Below, in pieces: positions 1 to 12,689 of a DNA stretch of 64,000 bases (positions within the stretch are counted from its first letter, which is position 1; every line of letters begins with the position of its first letter). This DNA comes from Cordilura impudica (taxonomy: Eukaryota > Arthropoda > Insecta > Diptera > Scathophagidae): positions 109,805,764-109,869,763 of the forward strand of contig OY821519.1 in NCBI GenBank assembly GCA_963682025.1, given 5' to 3'. The notes under the pieces are model-generated. The model was not told where the DNA came from. It was given only the letters and a program-made list of their open reading frames with translations, and made no database searches. The position numbers were made by a program, and so were the translations under genes.

Positions 1-380
1 ATACGTTCAACCGAATATTAACAGTCAGACAGACGGTCACAACTTATAAACGTAATTTCATAAAAATATTATTTATAACTATAGTAACGTTTAAATGTGA
101 TCCACACACTCGCTCTTATATGTAGATCGATGTAAATGTTTACTCTTAACCAGTAACAAATCATGGGTGGTAAAAATAACAAATCAACGGCACTATTTAT
201 CACTTGACAGAAATAGAGCAAATGTCTATGGGTAAACATTTAGCACAGTGGTCTTCAAGACTGCCAAAGAGAAAATGAAATGACACATATTAAATACGTT
301 AGGCAAGGACAGGTTATTGTAATTCCCGTTCCGACATTGTCTACTTACCAGCACAAAACAATATCTCAAAAATATAATGC
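1..380. other. AT-rich stretch, no gene seen
   Basis: No coding region or structured element is visible. A short run near 25-40 (CAGTCAGACAGACGGTC) is the reverse of the GTCY-type microsatellite found in the HINE families elsewhere in the window, so the left edge may be the end of a degraded copy. Confidence 0.4.
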
Positions 381-1301
381 ACTTGTCGAAAGATAATACA
401 ATAGATATAATGTATCAAAATGGACTTAATACAAAATTGACGTCTCTTTACGCAAACAGCTTTGATTTCACCTACCACATTATTGCCTTTACAGAAACCA
501 GGCTGAATGATAAAAAAAAAAAATAGTCATAATGCTGAAATATTATGTCCAAAATACCAATTATTTTGATACGATCGGCCTCACAATCTTAGTGGGGAAG
601 TTCTTATTGCCGTACTAAATTCCTTACATTGTTACCGTATTGCATTTTTACATAATGATAATATTTAATTTGTTGCCATTAAAATTAGACGTACAAAACG
701 ATACTTGCTCCTATATTCTTCAAAATTCTTCTTCTGATATTTATGATATACACATTTTTGCAATTTGATCTGCTATGTAACAATTTAAATCATCCGATAT
801 ATTTATGGTACTTGGAGACTTTAACCTTCAAAATAAATTGTGGAATAAACCTTTGGAGCTTAACTATTTAATTCCGACTGTATTAAATGAATTTATACAA
901 TCAAGCTAACCACATACGCAATGTTTATGGGAGACCTTTTGACCTTGCTTTTGTTAAACAGCCGATAGATAAATACTTACGAAACTCACTTCCCATTACG
1001 TATCCTGAAGATTGTCACCATCCTACAATAGATGTCGAAGTTTATCACATTTCAAATAAATCAGCACCTCCTTTAAAAAGAAACAAATATAATCTGCAAA
1101 AAGTCTAATGTCAGTTGGAACACTATAATTTTTGATAATAATTTTGATGATGGTTTTTAACTTTTAGTCTTTGTTCCAAAAATAAGTATTCTAAAAATAT
1201 AAAAAAAAAATTTTACAAGAAACATAAAAGTTCAGGCTCCTCACTAATAAATTGGCATAAGAAAACTATATGAAATCTAACCCTAAATCATTTTATAAAG
1301 A

Positions 1302-2557
1302 CTAGCAGAGCTCAGCACTGGAAATTCAAGTGCAAATTCCATGAAATTTTATAATTTCATTAAATTTTTTTCTTTCCATTTTTTCAAATCTATATCTGTG
1401 GTTTTCTGGAATAACCGCGTATGTCCATTTTTGTCACTTTTGAGTTAACGAAGCCAAATATATTAATTTTTAACGCTCTTTAGATGCGTTTAATTTTTTT
1501 AAAAAAATATTGACCATTTCTGAGTTTTTTTCTTTAAATAACGACGTAACTTAAATGTTTATTAAATTAATTTGCAGCACTATCGAGCTATGTCAACCTA
1601 CGATTGATCGCTGACAAATTATTTTATCAGAAAACGACACATAGCGACATACGTTGTTATTAATGAAAAAAAATGCAAAACAATTTTGGATTATTTTTCA
1701 GTTTATAATCACTTATAAAAACTGTTGTGTGTGTTTCTGTTATTTGTTGGCACTATTATTATTGATACGTTGTTATATTTTCACCCTAAGTCCCGTTAAC
1801 TTTCTGTTGACGAAAAAAAAAATCAATTTTTCAAGCAACAACAACTTATGTCTAAATGTGTAGTTGCACTGGTAGATTTCTTTTTCAAAGAAAACGACAT
1901 TTGTCGAAATAAGTTGTTTTATCTGCACACACTTTAAGTGTAATTTACATACTGATTTTTCGTCCTTCTCTAGGATCTATTCCTCTTAAGATTTTTGACT
2001 CAAAATTTTTTATAAAGTATTTATTACCCATATCTACTGGACTGTTAAAAAGTCCTAAAAACTTTATATCGAGCCCATAATGTCAAATATAACGTTTTTT
2101 GGCTCTCCTGAACATTTCGATTTTATAACATACGCGGTTATTCTAGAAAACCACAGATATATGTTATAGAAATAATTAAGATTATTTAAATAAAGTTTAC
2201 TAAATTGTGAATTTTTAAATAAAATTCATTAAATTTCATTACAAATATTTGGTGAACACACAGAAGATGCTCAGCAATGTGAGCCAATTCATAATTCAAG
2301 GCAGGGCAACACATTAACAAATGTATTAATCACATTCACAGCATTGTTTAGCATTATGTGTTTTATGTACGTGATAGTAGCAACTTTAAATGTATGTTAC
2401 TCAAAAAAAAAAATGCACCAGATGGTAGTGACCTGTAAAGATGGTGCAAATCTGCAAAGAAATACCTTCAAAATGGTATATATTTTTCCAAAATCGGTTG
2501 ATAATTAAAGGTGTAGAATTGGTCATTAGAAATCGCCTTGCTTATTAATATTATAGA
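1302..2557 (-). mobile_element. Non-autonomous Helitron, itself carrying a MITE
   Basis: Read on the minus strand it begins TCTATAATATTAATA (ending at 2557) and finishes with a hairpin of the GCACTCGAA/TTCGAGTGC type (here degenerate) and CTAG at 1302. Host bases are A at 1301 and T at 2558, the Helitron A|T rule. The ends match those of the clean copy at 46810-47170. About 770 bp of its length is the inserted TIR element at 1393-2159, so the Helitron itself is about 490 bp. It has no coding capacity and would depend on a Rep/helicase encoded elsewhere. Confidence 0.75.
1393..2159. mobile_element. TA-flanked MITE with ~32-bp terminal inverted repeats
   Basis: The left end TATCTGTGGTTTTCTGGAAT and the right end are inverted copies over about 32 bp with one mismatch (continuing AACCGCGTATGT). 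TA lies immediately outside both ends (1391-1392, 2160-2161), which fits a Tc1/mariner-type target. A 69-codon frame inside (1654-1863) has no recognisable content. The superfamily is inferred from the TA only. Confidence 0.65.
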
Positions 2558-3132
2558 TATCGATTCTAAACATCGAGCTTCTGATTATCCAAGATATCAG
2601 AAATTTGGATCCTGTATTGCTGATGATGACAAATTGATTCGCAATATTTTCGCAGATTTCTATGCTACACCATATTCCAAAAATTCATACAAATTTACTA
2701 CGAATCCCTTTAATATACCGCATTCATCGGGCATACAGTTTGCACTTATTAACAGTAGAACCATTTTATTAAACTTAAGAACATTAATGTCTTCTTTTAA
2801 TTCTGGTCCCGATGGAATACCTAGCTGCCTTCTCAAAAATTGTGCTGAATCTTTGTGTGGTCTACTTAATACAGTCTACAACAACTCTATTAAATTATGT
2901 TAATTAATAATCGAATGGAAAACATCTTTTATAATTCCTTTGTTTAAAAGTGGAAGCAAACTTGAAGTATCAAACTATAGGAAAATTGCAAAAAAAAATT
3001 TAACTGACAGCCTATCTCATCAAACTTCTACGCTGTTATCTACGTATCAATATGGTCTCCACAAATATCATTCCACAACAACTAACATCCTGGAACTTAC
3101 CACTATGGTAAATAATGGCCTTTTAAATAATA

Positions 3133-3499
3133 CTAGCAGATTCCAGCGCTCGAAATTCGAGTGCAATTTCTAGGCAACTTTATTTTTCAACTTAGCCAAT
3201 TCACAAACCAACACATTTATGGTTAATTATTATTGTGAACGAAGATAACAAACTCATTAACAAACACATTAACAAATTTAATAAAACACACATAGCATAT
3301 GTATAATTTTATGTATGTATTAGTAGCAACTTTAAATGCAATTTACTCAAAATAAAAGAAAAAATATAAAAATCTGTAAATCTGCAAAACGGCTAAAAAG
3401 AAATACCTTTCAAATAATATATGCTTGGTCAAAATCGGAATAAAACGGTAGAACAATACATCGGTCACAAGAAATCGCCTAGCCTATTAATATTATAGA
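3133..3499 (-). mobile_element. Non-autonomous Helitron inserted in the LINE
   Basis: On the minus strand it starts TCTATAATATTAATAGG (at 3499) and ends with a palindromic hairpin (GCACTCGAA/TTCGAGCGC type) followed by CTGCTAG at 3133. The host has A at 3132 and T at 3500. It sits in the RT domain between the GLLNN and YTDFS motifs of the surrounding LINE. It has the same family ends as the copies at 1302-2557 and 46810-47170. Confidence 0.8.
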
Positions 3500-4525
3500 T
3501 ATAAACAGGTGTAATGTACACGGATTTTAGTACAGCATTCGACAAAGCAAACTATGATATTTTACTGTACAAATTATCGATCATAATGGCTGAGTTCCTA
3601 ACTCTCTAATTGAACATAATAAGTAAAGTTCAGAGATGCTACATCAAAATTCATTGAGGTCTCTTCAGGCGTTCCAGAAGGAAGTCCCATAGGACGTCCC
3701 TAGGTCCCATACTGTTCACTTCAATTATTTTGCATTCCAAAGTACTAATGTATGCAGGTTATGTAAAAAATTTTAAAACTATCAAAGAACCTAATGATCA
3801 ACTTTTATTGCAGTCGGATATTGCAATAAATTTAGTGGACCTAATTATTAAAAAATTTAACCATATGTCATTCTGCGGAATTAGAATGTTAGATTGCAGC
3901 CAATATATTAATGACAAAACACTGGTAAATATATGTTAGATCACAGGCTTAATTTTCGTGATCACATTGCGTTAACTGTCAACAAAGCTAGTATTTTTGA
4001 TTTTATGAAATGCTGGTCTAAAGAATTTTCTGATACATATATAACGAAACAATTATATAGCTCTTTAGTGTTCGCCCTATTCTTGAATCAATCAATTGTA
4101 TGGTATCCCTGCTATATCATTCATGTAAACACTATTGAATGAGTTCAAAAGCAGTTTTTGATATTTTGTTTACGAGGCCTTGTATGGAATTCATACGAGC
4201 TACCGTCATATATTAAGAGACTTGGTCTTATTAGCTTTCAAAAGTCGTTGAATGATGCTGAGTACCACCCATCTACTTGTATTAATTCGTGGTCATTTTG
4301 ATTCTGAGTTCTTGCTTGGTAAAATTAATTTTTACGTTACAACTATAGATAAGATATATTTATGCCAACAATGACTCCTTTCGCCGTATATGTAAAAATT
4401 TCAACAAATGTTGTCATAGTTTTTATAAATATCTCTGAATATTTAATTTAATTACATTGTATTACATGTTTAGTATATAAGGATATATCATTTATCGACT
4501 TAAATAAATAAACAAATAAAGAGGT

Positions 4526-6009
4526 AAATAAAAAACTTCACTTAAAATACTTTTTGCATATATTAATGGATGGGTCTCTCGTAATCGGAATTTAAGCCAC
4601 CCTCTTCTAATAGAGCTAAAATTCATATATCTGGATTTATAGTAATTATGTGGAATAGGGTACATGGAACTTTATGTGGAAAAATCGTGAATTTTGCTGT
4701 CTTAAACAAATCTCGGTTCTACGATAACCGCTTTTGAAAAACGTCTTTTTTTCCTCAAAATTTTTCACATATCATCCAAAGAAGCAATACATAAAACTCC
4801 ATCAATGTTGGACATGTAGACACGTGTCCAGGCATTAAATATATTCTATAAAAGACTTTAGTTTTTATGGGCTTTGTAGAAAGATGATCAGAATATTTGG
4901 ATCATATCAATATATTTTAAATAAAATGTTAAAAATTATACATAATTTGCCTTGGTATTGTAATGCACACATTAGCCAACATTGAACTTTTAAATATTGA
5001 AATCCAACGAAACACAAACAACGTTTACTGCAGTTGTATCAACTCTGATTTTACCCACATCACTGAGCTTGCCCCATTGTAATTTTATCCCTCATCCCTT
5101 TTTACTCCCTTTATATTAACTCTTAGTGTCTGCTTGTCTGCTTGTCGACAAAAATTTGGATTGATTTCTAAGCCTTTTCCCGTAATCCAATCGGGCTGAA
5201 ACTTTGTATGCAGACTTATGGCGCCGATAAAAAAAATACTTCAGAAAATATTTTTGGCAGTAGCATTTACAATTGTTCAGTAAACTTAATTTAAGTAGAA
5301 AGGGAGTGTAATAAAAACTGAGTTTTTTATGGGTTAGTTTTTTTTTTCTTTCTTTTGATCTCAAATAAAAAAAAATAATGTTCATAAAGTTTTTTAGAAA
5401 AGTTTGCCCTTAACATATTAATATTATTTAAAACAAAACTTATTTTAAAATGTTTGTTATTATATATCGAAATAGAAAAGGATAAAATCCTAAACTCTTT
5501 AATAAATGGTGACAAACTGATGTACATAATAATATTATATAACAAAAGAAATTGAATTGAACATATTTTAATCCCTATTCGGTTTAAGCGATGAAGAATT
5601 TCATTATTTTTCGATATTTGAGTTTGTTCGGATTCTATCCGAATCTTTCTTTTTGTTAAATGCTCTACTCTTATTTATATATATTATAAATTAAATGAAT
5701 TTCGTTAGTTTGAGACATCCTGTCATCCAAAATATGTCAAAAAAATTCAGTTTTTTCCTTATAAACTATTTTTTTTTAATGCGTCTCCATTCAAATTTCC
5801 AGACCATAAAATTTCACATCTTTTAATAAACTTTCGAATGATATATAATATCATATACATTATATTGGGTGGCAACTCGGTATAAAATTTATGGACAATG
5901 AGGCTACCAATTTTCATATCATCTTTAAAAATTATATAAAATTTCTTGAAATGAATCGTTTCAGAATTTTTCAAAATATTTTTCGTCGACTGGCAACTCC
6001 GTAAATAAA
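4526..6009. other. Intergenic AT-rich stretch without recognised genes
   Basis: No frame here resembles a known protein. Around 5125-5150 there is a GTCTGCTT repeat followed by CGACAAAAATTTGGATTG, and a similar GGTGGCAACTCGG / CTGGCAACTCCG pair occurs near 5869 and 5990. These suggest further degraded repeats, but I cannot assign them. Confidence 0.4.
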
Positions 6010-6767
6010 CAAGTAAGAAAATTATAGTCGGTTTAGACCGGGTATACGATACCCTATACCATGGTTTAGAGACCCTATTTCTTCGGTCCAACTAATTGGA
6101 TATAAAAAATAAGCATAAACCAAATTTGAGTGATATTGTTATTAATTTTATTGGCTGCAGATATGAAAAACTTCATATCGGGTGCTGCATTTATATGGGG
6201 CATAAGTCGAAAAGTGGACCGATCTTGACCACATTTGATAAAGTCATATATTTTTTGCAGAAACATATACAAACCAAATTTTAAAAAAATCTGTGTAATA
6301 CTTTTGTTTTTTGATAGATTTAAGTGAAGATCGGGAAGCAGCTCTATATGGGGCCTATGACTAAGAATTATCCTATAGGTATTATTTTTGTACTACTGAT
6401 TAATGGATATAATAAACTCATATAAACCCAATTTGACTAAGATCTATATCATAATTTGGATCTTATGGCAATTTATGTCGATTTCATAGGGGTCATTTGT
6501 ATGGGGACTAGGTCTGAACATGGACCGAATTTCACAAGTTTCAAAGCTCACATACCAAAATCCACCAAATAAATTTATATATGCGACCTGTAGTTTGATT
6601 GCAAGATTTAAATGGACACACAGACGAAGGGACATCGCTAAATCGACTCAGAAAGTGATTCTGAGTCGATCGGTATAATAAAAGATGGGTCTAGATAAAA
6701 TATTTTTGGTACTTACAAACAGCAGCACAAAGTCAGTATACCCAAACCACATAGTGGTATAGAGTAC
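6010..6767 (-). mobile_element. HINE/mini-me-like element, copy A
   Basis: Family consensus (in its own 5'-3' sense): starts ATACCCTATACCACTATGTGG, has a GTCC(GTCC)n GTCTGTGTGTCC core about 130 bp in, and ends with the inverted partner GGTATAGGGTATCGT, a 22-bp palindrome (ATAGTCGGTCT plus its complement) and AATTTTCTTACTTG. Copy A is on the minus strand, beginning CAAGTAAGAAAATTATAG at 6010. Its GTCY core is short (about 6612-6640). It is non-coding. The subterminal inverted repeats, microsatellite core and 3' hairpin match the DINE-1/Helentron-associated layout. Confidence 0.75.
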
Positions 6768-7485
6768 AAATACATATGTATAAGCAATATGAGTCAAAAA
6801 TAATATCTAATTGTTTCAATTATATGTTTTCCAGATTTCAGTTGAATTTTTTTGAAAATGGAATTCTATATACATAGAGCAAAGTCAGCTTAGTTGCACC
6901 TGTTATAAGTCTAGAGCTGTTGAACCTATTTTAATGATTTATGATTTATTGGATTCGCCTCCATCCCGAATGGCAAAAAAAAAATTATTAAAATATCAGA
7001 ATAATTCAATGGGCGTGGCACCTCCCAAACAAATTAAATATTCAATATCACATCTATCGAGTACTATGAGAGGGAGAGCTTTACAAATTTGTGTGAGGTC
7101 ATCTGTTATAACAATGGTGCGCCGTGCAGAAATTGGGCGCGATCGGCCAAGTGAGCGTGTCACCTCCCATACAAAGTTAATGTTCAATATCCTATATCTT
7201 GAGTAATATAAAACGAAAAGCAACGATAATTTACTGAAAATAGGTGAATAAGTAGGCGTGACACCTCCCAGACGAAGTAGATATCCAATATCGCAAATAT
7301 CGAATACTGTGACAGGGAGAAGTTTGCAAATTTGTGTGAGATTACGGAGTAGCATTTAAATTCTTATAATTCCCAATTTGTCTGACACATGCGATGGCAA
7401 TCAACAAATTTCAATGCCAGTTAATGCAGATTTGCGGCATGGATTTGTGCCTGCTTCAGTGTTGGTAAGCCAAACGTTCGATTTT
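6768..7485 (+). mobile_element. Helitron relic with three repeat cassettes
   Basis: GGGCGTGGCACCTCCC (about 7011), GAGCGTGTCACCTCCC (about 7150) and GGCGTGACACCTCCC (about 7255) are the reverse complements of the GGGAGGTGCCACGCCC cassettes of the large Helitron at 18071-21449, together with the neighbouring text (reverse of TTTACTTTGTATGGGAGGT). The spacing is about 100-140 bp. The piece lies between two HINEs in opposite orientation. No Helitron termini were found. Confidence 0.55.
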
Positions 7486-8256
7486 ATACCCTATACCACT
7501 ATGTGGTTTGGGTATAATGACTTTGTGCTGCTGTTTGTAACTACCAAAAATTTTTAACCTAGACCCATCTTTTATTATACCGATCGACTCAGAATCACTT
7601 TCTGATTCGATTTAACGGTGTCCGTCCGTCCGTCCGTTTATGTGTCCATGTAAAGCTTGTAATCAAACTGCTGACCGCAAATATTAATATATTTTGATGA
7701 AATTCGATACACAAGCTTCTATCCATAGGCCATAGAATGAACGCTATTTAAATTGGTGAGAATCGGTCCATGTTCAGACCTAGCCCCCATACAAATGACC
7801 CCTATGAAATCGACTTAAATTGCCATAAGATCCAAATTATCATATAAATCTTAGTCAAATTGGGTTTGTATGTGTTTATTACATCCATTTATCAGTAGTC
7901 CAAAAATGATCCCTATGGGGCAACTCTAAGTCATAGGCCCCATATAGAGCAGCTGCCCGATCTTCACTTAAATCTATCAAAAAACAAAAATATTGCACTG
8001 ATTCTTCTCAAATTTTGTTTGTATATATATTTTGCAAAACATAAGAGACCTTACCAAACATGGTCTGGATCGGTCGATCTTTGGGCCTAGTCCCCATATA
8101 GATATAGCATCCGATATGAACTTTTTCATATCTGCAGCCAAAATAATTAATAAAAATCCCACTCAAATTGGGTTTATGCTTATTTTCTATCTCCAGTTAA
8201 TTGGGCCTATGAGATAGGGTATCTAGGGTGTAGACCGACTATGATTTTCTTACTTG
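7486..8256 (+). mobile_element. HINE/mini-me-like element, copy B
   Basis: A plus-oriented, nearly full-length copy. ATACCCTATACCACTATGTGG is at 7486, GTCCGTCCGTCCGTCCG at about 7620, and the terminal TTTTCTTACTTG ends at 8256. The 22-bp hairpin is eroded here. A poly-T lies outside both ends (TTTT before, TTTT after), as for the other copies. Confidence 0.8.
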
Positions 8257-9829
8257 TTTTATGCATAACATCGTTTTCCGGATCAGCTGGTATATATTCA
8301 AATTACATAGTTTTTATTTGGAATATGTCATAAATTTGTAATTTTTTTTTACCTATTTGACTCCATAATAATTTCATGCCCATAATTTATATAATACCAA
8401 CAACATATTAACAAATATATATAACACGTAATTTGCAACACGCTTCAGACGTCACTTGAAAAATTACGGAATTACCTTTTTTAAGAAAAGTGCCGTTTCT
8501 CAACAATTCTGTTCGAGTATATATATTTTTCGATATATGTATAAGCGATTGCACGTTCTCCTCCAAAATTTTTCCGCCCAATTTAAATGGCGGGCTGTAG
8601 CTAGGGGCAAGTATTTCTCAATTAGATTTTTAGTTTTCGAGATTTAAGCTATTTTAGGTTTTGGAAATTTATTATTTGGGGAAATGTTTACCCATTTTTT
8701 AACATCTGCACCGCTTAAGAGTCGAGGTATAAGCGATTCCCAATTAATATGAAATATTGCAGCTAGTGAACAACATGTTACAAATATTGTGCTGTAACGC
8801 TTAGTATTCGAGATATAAGCAATTTTGTGTTCCCCACAAAAATTTTACGTTTTCAATCTGGCAACCCTAAAAACAGTTTTTAAATAGAGCACAAAATGGC
8901 AAAAATTTTGCTTCACAACGCATAAGTTTCGACACGATGGGTCCGCCAAAGTTAGTGCGTAAACGTATGGCTGATAATTAATCATATCTATATGTGCAGC
9001 ATTACAGAATCAGCAAATCAGTGAGTCAGTGATAATGGTAACTAATAAATCATGACGATGAGATCTAACAGTGAATATAAACCTTCTAAATAAACTTACT
9101 TGAAGAACACTGTAAAAAGTAGATTCAGTACATGAAATAAATGTATCATTTTGTTTAAAGCTTTAAGGCACAAGCAGTTAAAATGGAACTATCAATATTA
9201 TATTGATAAATAAAAAAACAAAACAAAATTAGAAAACAAACTCAGAAGTACAAATTGAACTTGCATGAATTTTAAGTGTTTTTAGTTGTTTTCGTTTTAT
9301 TTTATGAATTTCTGTTACGAAATTTGCATATTTCATTTGAGGCGTGGATTTACAAATTAGCTAACATTTACTGTTATGTGTGCGTCCAGATACTTTGCAC
9401 AATGTACTTGATACACTATTGATACATATTCGTACTTATACGTAGGTCAGAGTCAGTGAGTTGAAGTTTAGATTGTTTCATAGTGTCGGATTTTGTTTGA
9501 AATGCATTTAAGTAATTGTGTCAGTTTTTATTTCCATTCCATTTGTAGTTGTTTTAATTGGAAATTTTAACAGGCTTTTAATAAAATTTATTAAACGAAA
9601 CTTCACTTTGGCATATTTGTTATAAGTGATAAATGTTGGAGTGGAAAAATTTTTTGAAATTTGCAATGTTGCCTGACTCATTACTGTGGAATTCAAAGCT
9701 GTCATAGAATAACGAGGGCGGTGCCAGAACAACCCGATCTGATAAAAAAAAATACAACGAGTTTGGGTAAAATTTTCTTTATTTCTCAACATTATCTTTA
9801 TTTAGCTCAATACACTATTCCCGCCGATA
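8257..9829. other. AT-rich stretch without recognised genes
   Basis: No credible coding region. The phrase 'cgagatataagc' or close variants recurs at about 8538, 8636, 8724 and 8806, which suggests a degraded repeat with an internal motif spaced about 85-100 bp. The rest is low-complexity AT sequence. Confidence 0.35.
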
Positions 9830-10440
9830 TTCGATACCCTCTTTAAAGTAATAACTATCTAGCTCCTTGAAATAGCCATTAGCCGCAGATTCCACCTCTT
9901 CATTGTTGACAAATCTTTTACCACAGAGTCAATTTTTCAAGTTCGGAAATAGAAACAAATCCAATTAGCTAAATTTGGCGAATAAGATGCGTATTGAAGC
10001 GATTCGACCTGTACTTCAACACTTCCTTTTTCACCAAAATACGACAATTTTCCATTAATTTCATCACTTAAACGTTGCAATAAGTTAGCATAATATTCGC
10101 CATTGATTGCTTTTCCTAAAGATAATCAACAAAAATTAGCCCACGCGCATTCCAAAAACCAGATGCCACAACCTTGCCTGCAGATGGAACTGATTTCACC
10201 TTCTTTGAACACGATTCTTCAATTTCAGTCCACTGTTTTGACTGTTCTTTTATCTCAGGTGTGAAGTGGTTGACCTATGTCTCATCCATGGTTACGAATC
10301 GATGCAATAACTCGGCTTTATTTTCGTGAAAGATTGGAACATTTTCAGAATCCTCTTTTTGCTCTATTGCGTTACGGAGTATATCCTCCAGACTAGAATC
10401 TAGCAAGGCTTTAATATTGGCTGGACTGAGACCTTTCAAA
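9830..10440 (-). pseudogene. Mariner transposase relic (mellifera/cecropia-like)
   Basis: Minus-strand translation gives LLHRFVTMDET, then NHFTPEIKEQSKQWTEIEES, KSVPSAGKVVASGFWNARGL and IFVDYL, followed by out-of-frame pieces equivalent to the NGEYYANLL and NEEVESAANGYFKELD regions. This is the order found in mariner transposases. The first catalytic aspartate (MDET) is present, but the second and third catalytic regions are deleted or mutated, and there are several stops and shifts. No terminal repeats were found. It is a clear relic. Confidence 0.75.
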
Positions 10441-11300
10441 TGAAAGTAATAAATTACATTACGATAACAAATTTTTTACATGTTTACGAACTAACTAAGA
10501 TAATTTAATTTTGATGGCTCAAAAAAAAAATGCTAATCATCATGGAGCCTTGAAACTTGAAACATATTTTTTGTAAGGTTTTCCTTTTTTTAATTTTTTA
10601 GCGCCGTCATCCATAGATAAGTTCAGGTTATCCTGGGACCGACCTCGTACATTTACAATATAAAAATTACGCTTCAGTGTATGAAATATAAATTTTGTAA
10701 AGAGTTTTGATATATATTCTCAAGTCCCGATAATGGTCAAATGGTCAATAATTTTAATTTAGACTTAGAAATCTTGTTTCTCTATTGAAAGGATTATAAC
10801 CACATCCGATATGATCGTTAACATATAAGCAATTAGCAAATTGCAATTGGGCAGTAGTTATACAGGCCTACACAGGAGTGTTGTCACTACGAAATTACAT
10901 GAAAAACGTATTGTATTTCGAAAAGTCTGTGACTTTTTATTCTCCCATCGAGTTAATTAAAAGCCAACTGGCATCTGTTAGTACGCCCATTGAGATCACT
11001 ATAAAAAGCAATTCACGATATGGTGTTGGTAGAATTGTTGGTGGAATTGGTAGAAGTTATGTACCCACTAGAAAACTTTAATCAGTTAATAATCATTTTT
11101 ATTGTAATTCATAAATTTTCTAGAATGCAATAGGTTTTCATCTTTACCTAACATATAAACATAAATGTCATAAAGTGAATGTACTTGCAATAGAAAAATA
11201 AGTTTTTCAATTCAATTCAATTTATTCAGATGATATGTTTCTTTACAATTTCTCTTTAAGTTATATATAAATAGTACAAGTATTCCACTTTTTCTTCCTA
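10441..11300. other. Intergenic stretch with one short unassigned frame (10899-11081)
   Basis: Mostly AT-rich and unrecognised. A 60-codon frame from ATG at 10899 to the stop at 11081 ends with RYGVGRIVGGIGRSYVPT, a glycine-rich tail. Low complexity, the lack of a signal peptide and no visible partner exon argue for chance. A terminal exon of a small host gene cannot be excluded. It lies just outside the left end of the Harbinger element. Confidence 0.3.
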
Positions 11301-11625
11301 GAGCCAGTTTTTGGGATGTGAATTAAACTTGGTTTAATTATCTGTTAGTTAAACTCAAAACAATTGTAAACTGGCTTTAATCTATCTTGTTGTTTTTCAG
11401 TAGTCATTTAAGAATTGCCAGAAAGGTTAATGCTGCCATACTTTAAACCAACGAAGTAGTGCCACCATTAACAATTTCTTACCAATAATATGGTAATATT
11501 ACAAATTTCAAATAAAAAGAAAAACAAAACAAAACAAAAAACAAAACAACGCGTGTGATACAAATTAAAAATTATAATAATTCTAAATTATAAGTCTAAA
11601 AATAATAAAAAAAAAGGAGCAAAAT

Positions 11626-12120
11626 ATGTGTGACAGCAAAAGATCTTCGAATTTCTCAACAGCAGAAATTAATTTCTTATTAGAATTGGTGGAAAAAGAG
11701 AAGGACACCATTGAATGTAAGAAGGCGGACCGGACTATGTCCGAAGACAAAATAGATGTGTGGAGGAAAATTGAGTGTGATTTTAACTCAAATTTCGATA
11801 GTTATAGGTCATTTAAGACCCTAAAAACTAAATACGAAAATTAAAAAAAAAAAAATGCGAAACAAAATTACGCCAAAGATAAACAAGCCTTGTATAAAAC
11901 AGGAGGCGGACCAAAGGCAGAATCAAATGTTTCTGTTGTCGATGAAACTATTTTGAAACTGGTGCAAGATGAGCAAGTTATTGGACATGAGTCCATTTAC
12001 GACGATGATTTTTTATCATCCGATTTTTATTACCATTTTTTATATATCTTTTCAGAAGCTTCGAATTCAGACAGAGATGGAGAACAAGAAGTCGAATCAA
12101 TTTTTGTATTTTGTTTTTAG
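11626..12120 (+). pseudogene. Harbinger Myb/SANT-like DNA-binding protein, one internal stop, 3' end replaced
   Basis: The frame starts ATG at 11626 with FSTAEINFLLELVEKEKDTI, VWRKIECDFN and RSFKTLKTKYEN, the tri-helical Myb/SANT-like (MADF-like) domain of Harbinger accessory proteins. A TAA at 11842-11844 interrupts it. The same frame then continues with KKKNAKQNYAKDKQALYKTGGGP, typical of the region after the domain, and an acidic stretch. From about 12098 the frame runs into an inverted copy of its own first part, so the original C-terminus is missing and the last residues (SIFVFCF) come from antisense sequence. The partner is the transposase on the opposite strand. Confidence 0.75.
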
Positions 12121-12290
12121 GGTCTTAAATGACCGTAACTATCGAAATTTGAGTTAAAATCACACTAAATTTTCCTCCACACATCTATTTTTTCTTCGGA
12201 CGAAGTCCGGTCTGTCTTTTTGCATTCAATTGTGTCCTTCTCTTTTCCCACCAATTCCAATAAGAAATCAATTTATTTTGTTGAAGATAA
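11655..12290. repeat. Inverted duplication of the Myb-like exon (hairpin-forming)
   Basis: About 185 bp at 11655-11842 recurs in reverse complement at about 12100-12290. Examples are GGTCATTTAAGACCCTAAAA, TTTTAACTCAAATTTCGATA, ATAGATGTGTGGAGGAAAA and GAGAAGGACAC on both arms. By eye identity is about 90%. The loop is about 260 bp. Transcribed through, it would fold into a long hairpin RNA against the element's own accessory gene. Confidence 0.85.
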
Positions 12291-12689
12291 GATTGATGCT
12301 TTTATACTTACTACTTTTTCATTTTTGTTAAAAAAAAAACCATGAATTGCAAACATTGTACTTTTTGTTTCTTAATAAAAATAATACTAAACAATTTTTG
12401 TTTTATCTTTAGTTTTATTTATGATTTATTGCAAATATTAATTTAAATATTAATAAAAACTGATATGTGCATAATAAGTACAACTGGTTTTTATGTTATG
12501 CTTACTAAATTAGGCACCATTGGACACATCATGAGCTTTACTGAAACCGACAGGGTTTCCTTAATTTTGTAAGGGTGTCTCTAAAATTAATTTGTACCCA
12601 ATTTCATTACAACAACTTTCTAAGGTAATCATTTTTTAGAACTCGTCGTACTAAGTTGTTTGAATCATGACTGGAATCTCTATTATTAG

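Larger units (their letters stand above)
380..4525 (+). pseudogene. Degenerate non-LTR retrotransposon (LINE) ORF2, split by two Helitrons
   Basis: A dead LINE reading left to right in pieces at about 380-1301, 2558-3132 and 3500-4525. The apurinic-type endonuclease shows as GLNTKLTSLYANSFDF...FTETRLND (about 415-513) and LGDFNLQNKLW (about 807-845). The reverse transcriptase shows as SGPDGIPSCLLKN (about 2800), YTDFSTAFDKANYDILLYKL (about 3512-3575) and SSGVPEGSPIG (about 3660-3690). The catalytic YADD box reads YAGYVK at about 3751, so both aspartates are lost. Stops and frameshifts are frequent. The C-terminal region (about 4140-4240) and an AAATAAATAAACAAATAAA tail at about 4500-4520 mark the 3' end. 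The clade is uncertain (Jockey/CR1 superfamily). The two interruptions are Helitrons, each flanked by host A and T. Confidence 0.8.
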
